This document shows positions 39,501-50,300 of a stretch of DNA of 64,000 nucleotides, one piece after another. The stretch is taken from assembly GCA_022414725.1 (NCBI GenBank), contig CM039465.1:2432039-2496038 (forward strand), written 5' to 3'. A program made the position numbers and the translations under genes. Each line of letters begins with the position of its first letter. The first letter of the stretch is position 1. The notes beneath the pieces were generated by a model. The model saw only the letters and a list, made by a program, of their open reading frames with translations, had not been told where the DNA came from and did not search any database. Source of the DNA: Microglena sp. YARC. Taxonomy: Eukaryota > Chlorophyta > Chlorophyceae > Chlamydomonadales > Chlamydomonadaceae.

Positions 39501-42500
39501 GCTTGGCTAGTGCTTGGCAAGGTATCAGTTCACTTGCTTGGCTAGTGCTTGGCAAGGTATCAGTTCACTTGCTTGGCTAGTGCTTGGCAAGGTATCAGTT
39601 CACTTGCTTGGCTAGTGCTTGGCAAGGTATCAGTTCACTTGCTTGGCTAGTGCTTGGCAAGGTATCAGTTCACTTGCTTGGCTAGTGCTTGGCAAGGTAT
39701 CAGTTCACTTGCTTGGCTAGTGCTTGGCAAGGTATCAGTTCACTTGCTTGGCTAGTGCTTGGCAAGGTATCAGTTCACTTGCTTGGCTAGTGCTTGGCAA
39801 GGTATCAGTTCACTTGCTTGGCTAGTGCTTGGCAAGGTATCAGTTCACTTGCTTGGCTAGTGCTTGGCAAGGTATCAGTTCACTTGCTTGGCTAGTGCTT
39901 GGCAAGGTATCAGTTCACTTGCTTGGCTAGTGCTTGGCAAGGTATCAGTTCACTTGCTTGGCTAGTGCTTGGCAAGGTATCAGTTCACTTGCTTGGCTAG
40001 TGCTTGGCAAGGTATCAGTTCACTTGCTTGGCTAGTGCTTGGCAAGGTATCAGTTCACTTGCTTGGCTAGTGCTTGGCAAGGTATCAGTTCACTTGCTTG
40101 GCTAGTGCTTGGCAAGGTATCAGTTCACTTGCTTGGCTAGTGCTTGGCAAGGTATCAGTTCACTTGCTTGGCTAGTGCTTGGCAAGGTATCAGTTCACTT
40201 GCTTGGCTAGTGCTTGGCAAGGTATCAGTTCACTTGCTTGGCTAGTGCTTGGCAAGGTATCAGTTCACTTGCTTGGCTAGTGCTTGGCAAGGTATCAGTT
40301 CACTTGCTTGGCTAGTGCTTGGCAAGGTATCAGTTCACTTGCTTGGCTAGTGCTTGGCAAGGTATCAGTTCACTTGCTTGGCTAGTGCTTGGCAAGGTAT
40401 CAGTTCACTTGCTTGGCTAGTGCTTGGCAAGGTATCAGTTCACTTGCTTGGCTAGTGCTTGGCAAGGTATCAGTTCACTTGCTTGGCTAGTGCTTGGCAA
40501 GGTATCAGTTCACTTGCTTGGCTAGTGCTTGGCAAGGTATCAGTTCACTTGCTTGGCTAGTGCTTGGCAAGGTATCAGTTCACTTGCTTGGCTAGTGCTT
40601 GGCAAGGTATCAGTTCACTTGCTTGGCTAGTGCTTGGCAAGGTATCAGTTCACTTGCTTGGCTAGTGCTTGGCAAGGTATCAGTTCACTTGCTTGGCTAG
40701 TGCTTGGCAAGGTATCAGTTCACTTGCTTGGCTAGTGCTTGGCAAGGTATCAGTTCACTTGCTTGGCTAGTGCTTGGCAAGGTATCAGTTCACTTGCTTG
40801 GCTAGTGCTTGGCAAGGTATCAGTTCACTTGCTTGGCTAGTGCTTGGCAAGGTATCAGTTCACTTGCTTGGCTAGTGCTTGGCAAGGTATCAGTTCACTT
40901 GCTTGGCTAGTGCTTGGCAAGGTATCAGTTCACTTGCTTGGCTAGTGCTTGGCAAGGTATCAGTTCACTTGCTTGGCTAGTGCTTGGCAAGGTATCAGTT
41001 CACTTGCTTGGCTAGTGCTTGGCAAGGTATCAGTTCACTTGCTTGGCTAGTGCTTGGCAAGGTATCAGTTCACTTGCTTGGCTAGTGCTTGGCAAGGTAT
41101 CAGTTCACTTGCTTGGCTAGTGCTTGGCAAGGTATCAGTTCACTTGCTTGGCTAGTGCTTGGCAAGGTATCAGTTCACTTGCTTGGCTAGTGCTTGGCAA
41201 GGTATCAGTTCACTTGCTTGGCTAGTGCTTGGCAAGGTATCAGTTCACTTGCTTGGCTAGTGCTTGGCAAGGTATCAGTTCACTTGCTTGGCTAGTGCTT
41301 GGCAAGGTATCAGTTCACTTGCTTGGCTAGTGCTTGGCAAGGTATCAGTTCACTTGCTTGGCTAGTGCTTGGCAAGGTATCAGTTCACTTGCTTGGCTAG
41401 TGCTTGGCAAGGTATCAGTTCACTTGCTTGGCTAGTGCTTGGCAAGGTATCAGTTCACTTGCTTGGCTAGTGCTTGGCAAGGTATCAGTTCACTTGCTTG
41501 GCTAGTGCTTGGCAAGGTATCAGTTCACTTGCTTGGCTAGTGCTTGGCAAGGTATCAGTTCACTTGCTTGGCTAGTGCTTGGCAAGGTATCAGTTCACTT
41601 GCTTGGCTAGTGCTTGGCAAGGTATCAGTTCACTTGCTTGGCTAGTGCTTGGCAAGGTATCAGTTCACTTGCTTGGCTAGTGCTTGGCAAGGTATCAGTT
41701 CACTTGCTTGGCTAGTGCTTGGCAAGGTATCAGTTCACTTGCTTGGCTAGTGCTTGGCAAGGTATCAGTTCACTTGCTTGGCTAGTGCTTGGCAAGGTAT
41801 CAGTTCACTTGCTTGGCTAGTGCTTGGCAAGGTATCAGTTCACTTGCTTGGCTAGTGCTTGGCAAGGTATCAGTTCACTTGCTTGGCTAGTGCTTGGCAA
41901 GGTATCAGTTCACTTGCTTGGCTAGTGCTTGGCAAGGTATCAGTTCACTTGCTTGGCTAGTGCTTGGCAAGGTATCAGTTCACTTGCTTGGCTAGTGCTT
42001 GGCAAGGTATCAGTTCACTTGCTTGGCTAGTGCTTGGCAAGGTATCAGTTCACTTGCTTGGCTAGTGCTTGGCAAGGTATCAGTTCACTTGCTTGGCTAG
42101 TGCTTGGCAAGGTATCAGTTCACTTGCTTGGCTAGTGCTTGGCAAGGTATCAGTTCACTTGCTTGGCTAGTGCTTGGCAAGGTATCAGTTCACTTGCTTG
42201 GCTAGTGCTTGGCAAGGTATCAGTTCACTTGCTTGGCTAGTGCTTGGCAAGGTATCAGTTCACTTGCTTGGCTAGTGCTTGGCAAGGTATCAGTTCACTT
42301 GCTTGGCTAGTGCTTGGCAAGGTATCAGTTCACTTGCTTGGCTAGTGCTTGGCAAGGTATCAGTTCACTTGCTTGGCTAGTGCTTGGCAAGGTATCAGTT
42401 CACTTGCTTGGCTAGTGCTTGGCAAGGTATCAGTTCACTTGCTTGGCTAGTGCTTGGCAAGGTATCAGTTCACTTGCTTGGCTAGTGCTTGGCAAGGTAT

Positions 42501-45402
42501 CAGTTCACTTGCTTGGCTAGTGCTTGGCAAGGTATCAGTTCACTTGCTTGGCTAGTGCTTGGCAAGGTATCAGTTCACTTGCTTGGCTAGTGCTTGGCAA
42601 GGTATCAGTTCACTTGCTTGGCTAGTGCTTGGCAAGGTATCAGTTCACTTGCTTGGCTAGTGCTTGGCAAGGTATCAGTTCACTTGCTTGGCTAGTGCTT
42701 GGCAAGGTATCAGTTCACTTGCTTGGCTAGTGCTTGGCAAGGTATCAGTTCACTTGCTTGGCTAGTGCTTGGCAAGGTATCAGTTCACTTGCTTGGCTAG
42801 TGCTTGGCAAGGTATCAGTTCACTTGCTTGGCTAGTGCTTGGCAAGGTATCAGTTCACTTGCTTGGCTAGTGCTTGGCAAGGTATCAGTTCACTTGCTTG
42901 GCTAGTGCTTGGCAAGGTATCAGTTCACTTGCTTGGCTAGTGCTTGGCAAGGTATCAGTTCACTTGCTTGGCTAGTGCTTGGCAAGGTATCAGTTCACTT
43001 GCTTGGCTAGTGCTTGGCAAGGTATCAGTTCACTTGCTTGGCTAGTGCTTGGCAAGGTATCAGTTCACTTGCTTGGCTAGTGCTTGGCAAGGTATCAGTT
43101 CACTTGCTTGGCTAGTGCTTGGCAAGGTATCAGTTCACTTGCTTGGCTAGTGCTTGGCAAGGTATCAGTTCACTTGCTTGGCTAGTGCTTGGCAAGGTAT
43201 CAGTTCACTTGCTTGGCTAGTGCTTGGCAAGGTATCAGTTCACTTGCTTGGCTAGTGCTTGGCAAGGTATCAGTTCACTTGCTTGGCTAGTGCTTGGCAA
43301 GGTATCAGTTCACTTGCTTGGCTAGTGCTTGGCAAGGTATCAGTTCACTTGCTTGGCTAGTGCTTGGCAAGGTATCAGTTCACTTGCTTGGCTAGTGCTT
43401 GGCAAGGTATCAGTTCACTTGCTTGGCTAGTGCTTGGCAAGGTATCAGTTCACTTGCTTGGCTAGTGCTTGGCAAGGTATCAGTTCACTTGCTTGGCTAG
43501 TGCTTGGCAAGGTATCAGTTCACTTGCTTGGCTAGTGCTTGGCAAGGTATCAGTTCACTTGCTTGGCTAGTGCTTGGCAAGGTATCAGTTCACTTGCTTG
43601 GCTAGTGCTTGGCAAGGTATCAGTTCACTTGCTTGGCTAGTGCTTGGCAAGGTATCAGTTCACTTGCTTGGCTAGTGCTTGGCAAGGTATCAGTTCACTT
43701 GCTTGGCTAGTGCTTGGCAAGGTATCAGTTCACTTGCTTGGCTAGTGCTTGGCAAGGTATCAGTTCACTTGCTTGGCTAGTGCTTGGCAAGGTATCAGTT
43801 CACTTGCTTGGCTAGTGCTTGGCAAGGTATCAGTTCACTTGCTTGGCTAGTGCTTGGCAAGGTATCAGTTCACTTGCTTGGCTAGTGCTTGGCAAGGTAT
43901 CAGTTCACTTGCTTGGCTAGTGCTTGGCAAGGTATCAGTTCACTTGCTTGGCTAGTGCTTGGCAAGGTATCAGTTCACTTGCTTGGCTAGTGCTTGGCAA
44001 GGTATCAGTTCACTTGCTTGGCTAGTGCTTGGCAAGGTATCAGTTCACTTGCTTGGCTAGTGCTTGGCAAGGTATCAGTTCACTTGCTTGGCTAGTGCTT
44101 GGCAAGGTATCAGTTCACTTGCTTGGCTAGTGCTTGGCAAGGTATCAGTTCACTTGCTTGGCTAGTGCTTGGCAAGGTATCAGTTCACTTGCTTGGCTAG
44201 TGCTTGGCAAGGTATCAGTTCACTTGCTTGGCTAGTGCTTGGCAAGGTATCAGTTCACTTGCTTGGCTAGTGCTTGGCAAGGTATCAGTTCACTTGCTTG
44301 GCTAGTGCTTGGCAAGGTATCAGTTCACTTGCTTGGCTAGTGCTTGGCAAGGTATCAGTTCACTTGCTTGGCTAGTGCTTGGCAAGGTATCAGTTCACTT
44401 GCTTGGCTAGTGCTTGGCAAGGTATCAGTTCACTTGCTTGGCTAGTGCTTGGCAAGGTATCAGTTCACTTGCTTGGCTAGTGCTTGGCAAGGTATCAGTT
44501 CACTTGCTTGGCTAGTGCTTGGCAAGGTATCAGTTCACTTGCTTGGCTAGTGCTTGGCAAGGTATCAGTTCACTTGCTTGGCTAGTGCTTGGCAAGGTAT
44601 CAGTTCACTTGCTTGGCTAGTGCTTGGCAAGGTATCAGTTCACTTGCTTGGCTAGTGCTTGGCAAGGTATCAGTTCACTTGCTTGGCTAGTGCTTGGCAA
44701 GGTATCAGTTCACTTGCTTGGCTAGTGCTTGGCAAGGTATCAGTTCACTTGCTTGGCTAGTGCTTGGCAAGGTATCAGTTCACTTGCTTGGCTAGTGCTT
44801 GGCAAGGTATCAGTTCACTTGCTTGGCTAGTGCTTGGCAAGGTATCAGTTCACTTGCTTGGCTAGTGCTTGGCAAGGTATCAGTTCACTTGCTTGGCTAG
44901 TGCTTGGCAAGGTATCAGTTCACTTGCTTGGCTAGTGCTTGGCAAGGTATCAGTTCACTTGCTTGGCTAGTGCTTGGCAAGGTATCAGTTCACTTGCTTG
45001 GCTAGTGCTTGGCAAGGTATCAGTTCACTTGCTTGGCTAGTGCTTGGCAAGGTATCAGTTCACTTGCTTGGCTAGTGCTTGGCAAGGTATCAGTTCACTT
45101 GCTTGGCTAGTGCTTGGCAAGGTATCAGTTCACTTGCTTGGCTAGTGCTTGGCAAGGTATCAGTTCACTTGCTTGGCTAGTGCTTGGCAAGGTATCAGTT
45201 CACTTGCTTGGCTAGTGCTTGGCAAGGTATCAGTTCACTTGCTTGGCTAGTGCTTGGCAAGGTATCAGTTCACTTGCTTGGCTAGTGCTTGGCAAGGTAT
45301 CAGTTCACTTGCTTGGCTAGTGCTTGGCAAGGTATCAGTTCACTTGCTTGGCTAGTGCTTGGCAAGGTATCAGTTCACTTGCTTGGCTAGTGCTTGGCAA
45401 GG
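18588..45402 (+). repeat. 35-bp satellite array, apparently invariant 26.8-kb block
   Basis: About 766 consecutive copies in which I find no variant by eye. Phase is also conserved: 18601 and 45061 are separated by exactly 63 x 420 bp (12 units each) and fall on the same base of the unit, so there is no net indel. The unit is 48.6% GC (10 G, 7 C, 6 A, 12 T on the plus strand), contains no CpG, has TGCTTGGC at unit positions 8-15 and again at 19-26, CTAG at 15-18, and the inverted pair CTTGC (6-10) and GCAAG (25-29). One TAG per unit in a 35-bp period closes every plus frame every 105 bp, so the array cannot encode a protein. Confidence 0.97.
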
Positions 45403-45834
45403 GTATCAGTTCACTTGCTTGGCTAGTGCTTGGCAAGGTATCAGTTCACTTGCTTGGCTAGTGCTTGGCAAGGTATCAGTTCACTTGCTTGGCTAGTGCT
45501 TGGCAAGGTATCAGTTCACTTGCTTGGCTAGTGCTTGGCAAGGTATCATTCACTTGCTTGGCTAGCTTTGCTTGGCAAGGTATCAGTTCACTTGCTTGGC
45601 TAGTGCTTGGCAAGGTATCAGTTTCACTTGCTTGGCTAGTGCTTGGCAAGGTATCAGTTCACTTGCTTGGCTAGTGCTTGGCAAGGTATCAGTTCACTTG
45701 CTTGGCTAGTGCTTGGCAAGGTATCAGTTCACTTGCTTGGCTAGTGCTTGGCAAGGTATCAGTTTCACTTGCTTGGCTAGTGCTTGGCAAGGTATCAGTT
45801 CACTTGCTTGGCTAGTTTGGCAAGGTATCAGTTC
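45403..45834 (+). repeat. 35-bp satellite array, variable copies left of the LINE
   Basis: About 12 copies with more differences than the invariant block: an extra G at 45401-45403, a missing G in TATCATTCAC near 45548, CTAGCTTTGCTTGG near 45566, an extra T near 45623 and 45763, and CTAGTTTGGC (three bases lost) near 45815. The change begins about 480 bp before the LINE. Confidence 0.95.
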
Positions 45835-45882
45835 AAGTGCTGCTATCAGGTTCAGTTTTGCTTGGCTTGGGTGCTTGGCTAG
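45835..45882 (+). repeat. Degenerate satellite copy at the left LINE junction
   Basis: One or two strongly altered units remain recognisable: AAGTGCTGC, then TATCAGG, TTTGCTTGGCTT and GTGCTTGGCTAGG in the expected order with small insertions. This marks the last satellite before non-satellite sequence begins at about 45883. Confidence 0.75.
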
Positions 45883-46179
45883 GTGGTCAATACCTTGGCT
45901 CCAGGTGAAACTGCACTCTTTGTGCTTTCTACTCCATGGTTCGCCTACACATGGGGACATTGGATCCTCCTTTCCATCCCTTGTAGAGTTAAACAAGGAG
46001 ACCCCCTATCCCCACTCCTATTCGGTCTGTTCATTGTAGAATTGAATCGTTCCTCCAATCAAGCTCCCAATGTAGGGGCTGAGCTTAGGGGAAAGATTCT
46101 GCAACTGTTACTTTATGCTGATGACCTAGCTATAATGGCAGAATCCCCGGCAATATGCAAGCGATGCTTGACTGCCTGA
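45883..46179 (+). pseudogene. LINE reverse transcriptase core fragment
   Basis: An open frame of 98 codons carries the RT core. CRVKQGDPLSPLLFGLFI, starting at 45982, matches the conserved non-LTR RT block before the catalytic site. YADD lies at 46114-46125 and supplies two catalytic aspartates that bind the metal ions in RT palm domains; this active-site motif is intact. Upstream residues such as WFAYTWGHW may belong to the preceding RT strand but are less certain. No credible start exists: the element is truncated. A one-base loss near 46147 shifts the true reading to another frame, where MQAMLDCLRDFCRGY (46155-46199) continues the RT before a TAA. The frame's own stop at 46177 is therefore spurious. 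In an intact element this domain would copy the RNA at a nicked target site in the nucleus. Confidence 0.88.
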
Positions 46180-46216
46180 GAGATTTCTGCCGAGGCTACT
46201 AAGATAGCTGTGGAAT

Positions 46217-46576
46217 ATAAAGAAAACTGAGATTGTCGTTTTCAACAAACAAATTGATGAGGCCCGCATGGATCTGATTACAGATTTGTCTATGATGGAG
46301 CACAACTTTCTACCCAGATGGTGATCAGCCTCGTGCAAAGCTGCTTTTTCTAGGATGCTCACTAAGGCCCAAAAGGCACACCACATGCTTCGTAGGCGAT
46401 GCCAATGGAGAAACAATATTGATATTCTCACCCACCTGTTTGATTCTCTTGTACAACCTATCCTGAATTTTGGCTGTGAGGTGTGGGCTCCTTCTATTCT
46501 GCTTATCTCAAATGACCATGCTTGTGAGAAATGGCTATACTTAAATGTCAATGTTGTTTGTGGAAGAGCTGGGTAG
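46217..46576 (+). pseudogene. LINE RT thumb and post-RT fragment
   Basis: One frame runs from 46217 to a TAG at 46574-46576, broken by a TGA at 46322-46324. It begins with IKKTEIVVFN, the conserved lysine-threonine block found after the catalytic motif in non-LTR reverse transcriptases. After the stop it continues through MLTKAQKAHHMLRRRC and then LFDSLVQPILNFGCEVWAP (about 46436-46492), a hallmark of the region just downstream of the RT in many LINE ORF2 proteins. The function of that region is not well defined; it probably helps hold the RNA. After about 46500 the homology shifts to a different frame, so the last 25 codons here are likely out of frame. Confidence 0.82.
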
Positions 46577-46837
46577 AACCCCGTTGTGTTTTGCTTGGCT
46601 TAAACAAGCTTTGCGCTTCTGGAACAAGACCATACATAAAGAACCTGAGGATCTCATTAGAATGGCTCTTGAGGAATCTTTTGACTCCAACACTGGCTGG
46701 GTTCATGATTGCGTTGTGCTCTCCACAAGCTAGGATCCAGTAAAAAACATCAACATTTTGGAGGCTGTCGATGTCGAAGGTATTATGTCTGAAGTTTTTG
46801 AGTCATGGAGGTTTAAGTACCCAAGTGAACCAATGCA
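46545..46837 (+). pseudogene. LINE ORF2 central C-terminal fragment
   Basis: This frame gives EELGRTPLCFAWLKQALRFW from about 46563, then KEPEDLIRMALEES, and reaches a TAG at 46731-46733. Reading through the stop gives ILEAVDVEGIMSEVFESW, which still looks like coding sequence, before the frame must change near 46838. The pattern of a Gly-Arg-Thr-Pro turn followed by an aromatic FW helix is familiar from the region between the RT and the zinc-knuckle in plant-like and algal LINEs, but this rests on recollection, not a search. The ATG at 46545 is internal to the ancestral protein and is not a real start. Confidence 0.7.
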
Positions 46838-47192
46838 GTTAGAGACATCCCTGATGAGAGAAGGGTTGGCTTTAAACGCCTCCGATACCAAAAATGGTTC
46901 GCAGCCAACAGCAATGATGAGAATGGCTTGATTCCCTTTACATCCGCCTTACATAGCAGGATCAGATTCGTTCTATAGCACAGTTTAGAATGGGTTCCAT
47001 TGGCTGAACACAGAAAGAATGAGGGTGTGGATAGAGCACACATCCCTCGCTCAATGAGACACTGTCAAATGTGTGGGTTCAAAAAAACTGAGGATGAATG
47101 CATATGTTTGAGTGCCCTTTTTATATGATATTCGCCTCCGCTACCAGAATCTGTTTTATTTTTATAGGCATGTCCATGAGGATACCGATTAA
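46838..47192 (+). pseudogene. LINE ORF2 CCHC zinc-knuckle fragment
   Basis: From 46838 one frame reads VRDIPDERRVGFKRLRYQKW, then PFTSALHSRIRFVL, a TAG at 46976-46978, and onward to HIPRSMRHCQMCG and KTEDE. The two cysteines fall at 47063 and 47072. A one-base loss after GAA (47096-47098) moves the reading so that HMFECPFY follows, putting the histidine at 47101 and the last cysteine at 47113. The result is a C-x2-C...EDE-x-H-x3-C-P-x-Y motif typical of the LINE C-terminal zinc-knuckle. A further frame change near 47125 leads to DIRLRYQNLFYFY and a TAA at 47190-47192. In intact elements this knuckle contributes to nucleic-acid binding during target-primed reverse transcription. Confidence 0.8.
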
Positions 47193-47236
47193 CCGTATGG
47201 AATGTGGAATTCTGCGATTCCACATTCAGAACCTTT

Positions 47237-47342
47237 ATGAATGGAAATGGCACTAAGTCTTTTTGGAGCAAACCTAGCCGACTATCTTTCTACTTGTAGA
47301 AGAGCAAGACAGGAAGCCCTGGACTGCTTAGTGGCACCGTAA
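47237..47342 (+). pseudogene. LINE ORF2 C-terminal tail
   Basis: MNGNGTKSFWSK starts at 47237; after a one-base frame change near 47273 the sequence continues LADYLSTCRRARQEALDCLV and ends at a TAA, 47340-47342. The FW...L-x-x-YL...C-R-x-x-R spacing is the usual end of this family of ORF2 proteins as I recall it, so this TAA is probably the ancestral stop. It is out of frame with the upstream knuckle segment. Confidence 0.68.
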
Positions 47343-47388
47343 TTTATTATCCCTTTTTTTCTTCTTGAGACTTCTCTTGCCTTCACAA
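47343..47388 (+). other. Probable LINE 3' untranslated remnant
   Basis: A short pyrimidine-rich stretch (CCC followed by T's, CTTCTTGAGACTTCTC) lies between the ancestral stop and the first satellite-like bases (AAGGTATCCACTTG, from 47389). It has no poly-A or clear polyadenylation signal. The exact 3' end of the element cannot be fixed because no target-site duplication is visible. Confidence 0.55.
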
Positions 47389-50300
47389 AAGGTATCCACT
47401 TGTGCAAGGCAAGGTATCAGTTCACTTGCTTGGCTAGTGCTTGGCAAGGTATCACACTTGCTTGGCTAGTGCTTGGCAAGGTATCAGTTCACTTGCTTGG
47501 CTAGTGTGCAAGGTATCAGTTCACTTGCTGGCTAGTGATTGTATCAGTTCACTTGCTTGGCTAGTGCTTGGCAAGGTATCAGTTCACTTGCTTGGCTAGT
47601 GCTTGGCAAGGTATCAGTTCACTTGCTTGGCTAGTGCTTGGCAAGGTATCAGTTCACTTGCTTGGCTAGTGCTGGCAAGGTATCAGTTCACTTGCTTGGC
47701 TAGTGCTTGGCAAGGTATCAGTTCACTTGCTTGGCTAGTGCTTGGCAAGGTATCAGTTCACTTGCTTGGCTAGTGCTTGGCAAGGTATCAGTTCACTTGC
47801 TTGGCTAGTGCTTGGCAAGGTATCAGTTCACTTGCTTGGCTAGTGCTTGGCAAGGTATCAGTTCACTTGCTTGGCTAGTGCTTGGCAAGGTATCAGTTCA
47901 CTTGCTTGGCTAGTGCTTGGCAGGTATCAGTTCACTTGCTTGGCTAGTGCTTGGCAAGGTATCAGTTCACTTGCTTGGCTAGTGCTTGGCAAGGTATCAG
48001 TTCACTTGCTTGGCTAGTGCTTGGCAAGGTATCAGTTCACTTGCTTGGCTAGTGCTTGGCAAGGTATCAGTTCACTTGCTTGGCTAGTGCTTGGCAAGGT
48101 ATCAGTTCACTTGCTTGGCTAGTGCTTGGCAAGGTATCAGTTCACTTGCTTGGCTAGTGCTTGGCAAGGTATCAGTTCACTTGCTTGGCTAGTGCTTGGC
48201 AAGGTATCAGTTCACTTGCTTGGCTAGTGCTTGGCAAGGTATCAGTTCACTTGCTTGGCTAGTGCTTGGCAAGGTATCAGTTCACTTGCTTGGCTAGTGC
48301 TTGGCAAGGTATCAGTTCACTTGCTTGGCTAGTGCTTGGCAAGGTATCAGTTCACTTGCTTGGCTAGTGCTTGGCAAGGTATCAGTTCACTTGCTTGGCT
48401 AGTGCTTGGCAAGGTATCAGTTCACTTGCTTGGCTAGTGCTTGGCAAGGTATCAGTTCACTTGCTTGGCTAGTGCTTGGCAAGGTATCAGTTCACTTGCT
48501 TGGCTAGTGCTTGGCAAGGTATCAGTTCACTTGCTTGGCTAGTGCTTGGCAAGGTATCAGTTCACTTGCTTGGCTAGTGCTTGGCAAGGTATCAGTTCAC
48601 TTGCTTGGCTAGTGCTTGGCAAGGTATCAGTTCACTTGCTTGGCTAGTGCTTGGCAAGGTATCAGTTCACTTGCTTGGCTAGTGCTTGGCAACTTCGTTG
48701 GTATCAGTTCACTTGCTTGGCTAGTGCTTGGCAAGGTATCAGTTCACTTGCTTGGCTAGTGCTTGGCAAGGTATCAGTTCACTTGCTTGCTAGTGCTTGG
48801 CAAGGTATCAGTTCACTTGCTTGGCTAGTGCTTGGCAAGGTATCAGTTCACTTGCTTGGCTAGTGCTTGGCAAGGTATCAGTTTCACTTGCTTGGCTAGT
48901 GCTTGGCAAGGTATCAGTTCACTTGCTTGGCTAGTGCTTGGCAAGGTATCAGTTCACTTGCTTGGCTAGTGCTTGGCAAGGTATCAGTTCACTTGCTTGG
49001 CTAGTGCTTGGCAAGGTATCAGTTCACTTGCTTGGCTAGTGCTTGGCAAGGTATCAGTTCACTTGCTTGGCTAGTGCTTGGCAAGGTATCAGTTCACTTG
49101 CTTGGCTAGTGCTTGGCAAGGTATCAGTTCACTTGCTTGGCTAGTGCTTGGCAAGGTATCAGTTCACTTGCTTGGCTAGTGCTTGGCAAGGTATCAGTTC
49201 ACTTGCTTGGCTAGTGCTTGGCAAGGTATCAGTTCACTTGCTTGGCTTGCTGGCAAAGGTATCAGTTCACTTGCTTGGCTAGTGCTTGGCAAGGTATCAG
49301 GCTTGGGGCAAGGTATCAGTTCACTTGCTTGGCAGGCAAGGTATCAGTTCACTTGCTTGGCTAGTGCTTGCAAGGTATCAGTTCACTTGCTTGGCTAGTG
49401 CTTGGCGGTATCAGTTCACTTGCTTGGCTAGTGCTTGGCAAGGTATCAGTTCACTTGCTTGGCTAGTGCTTGGCAAGGTATCAGTTCACTTGCTTGGCTA
49501 GTGCTTGGCAAGGTATCAGTTCACTTGCTTGGCTAGTGCTTGGCAAGGTATCAGTTCACTTGCTTGGCTAGTGCTTGGCAAGGTATCAGTTCACTTGCTT
49601 GGCTAGTGCTTGGCAAGGTATCAGTTCACTTGCTTGGCTAGTGCTTTGGCAAGGTATCAGTTCACTTGCTTGGCTAGTGCTTGCAAGGTATCAGTTCACT
49701 TGCTTGGCTAGTGCTTGGCAAGGTATCAGTTCACTTGCTTGGCTAGTGCTTGGCAAGGTATCAGTTCACTTGCTTGGCTAGTGCTTGGCAAGGTATCAGC
49801 TCACTTGCTTGGCTAGTGCTTGGCAAGGTATCAGTTCACTTGCTTGGCTAGTGCTTGGCAAGGTATCAGTTTCACTTGCTTGCTAGTGCTTGGCAAGGTA
49901 TCAGTTCACTTGCTTGGCTAGTGCTTGGCAAGGTATCAGTTCACTTGCTTGGCTAGTGCTTGGCAAGGTATCAGTTCACTTGCTTGGCTAGTGCTTGGCA
50001 AGGTATCAGTTCACTTGCTTGGCTAGTGCTTGGCAAGGTATCAGTTCACTTGCTTGGCTAGTGCTTGGCAAGGTATCAGTTCACTTGCTTGGCTAGTGCT
50101 TGGCAAGGTATCAGTTCACTTGCTTGGCTAGTGCTTGGCAAGGTATCAGTTCACTTGCTTGGCTAGTGCTTGCAAGGTATCAGTTCACTTGCTTGGCTAG
50201 TGCTTGGCAAGGTATCAGTTCACTTGCTTGGCTAGTGCTTGGCAAGGTATCAGTTCACTTGCTTGGCTAGTGCTTGGCAAGGTATCAGTTCACTTGCTTG

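Larger units (their letters stand above)
45883..47388 (+). mobile_element. 5'-truncated, inactivated LINE (non-LTR retrotransposon) inside the satellite
   Basis: About 1.5 kb of unique sequence interrupts the array. Conceptual translation across frames gives, in order, the RT strands with VKQGDPLSP and YADD, a KTEIVVF motif, a post-RT region with LFDSLVQPILNFGCEVW, a CCHC zinc-knuckle and an arginine-rich tail ending at a TAA at 47340-47342. This order is typical of the 3' half of a LINE ORF2. The endonuclease and the first part of the RT are absent, which fits 5' truncation. At least five frame changes and three internal stops (46322, 46731, 46976) make it non-functional. There is no poly-A tail, and I could not identify target-site duplications. 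The clade (L1-like, RTE-like or other) is not resolved. Confidence 0.9.

Noticed and set aside
18588..45402. CRISPR array, because of the short exact direct repeat.
   Set aside because: Copies are directly adjacent with no spacers, and the context is eukaryotic with a LINE and no cas genes.
46126..46551. A 141-codon minus-strand open frame opposite the LINE.
   Set aside because: It lies antisense to recognisable RT and post-RT motifs and shows no domain of its own.
46813..47271. Two minus-strand open frames of 76 and 68 codons.
   Set aside because: Both are antisense shadows of the LINE C-terminal region containing the zinc-knuckle.
45883..47388. Target-site duplication and poly-A tail for the LINE.
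   Set aside because: Both flanks are the same satellite, so any short match is uninformative, and no A-run is present at the 3' end.
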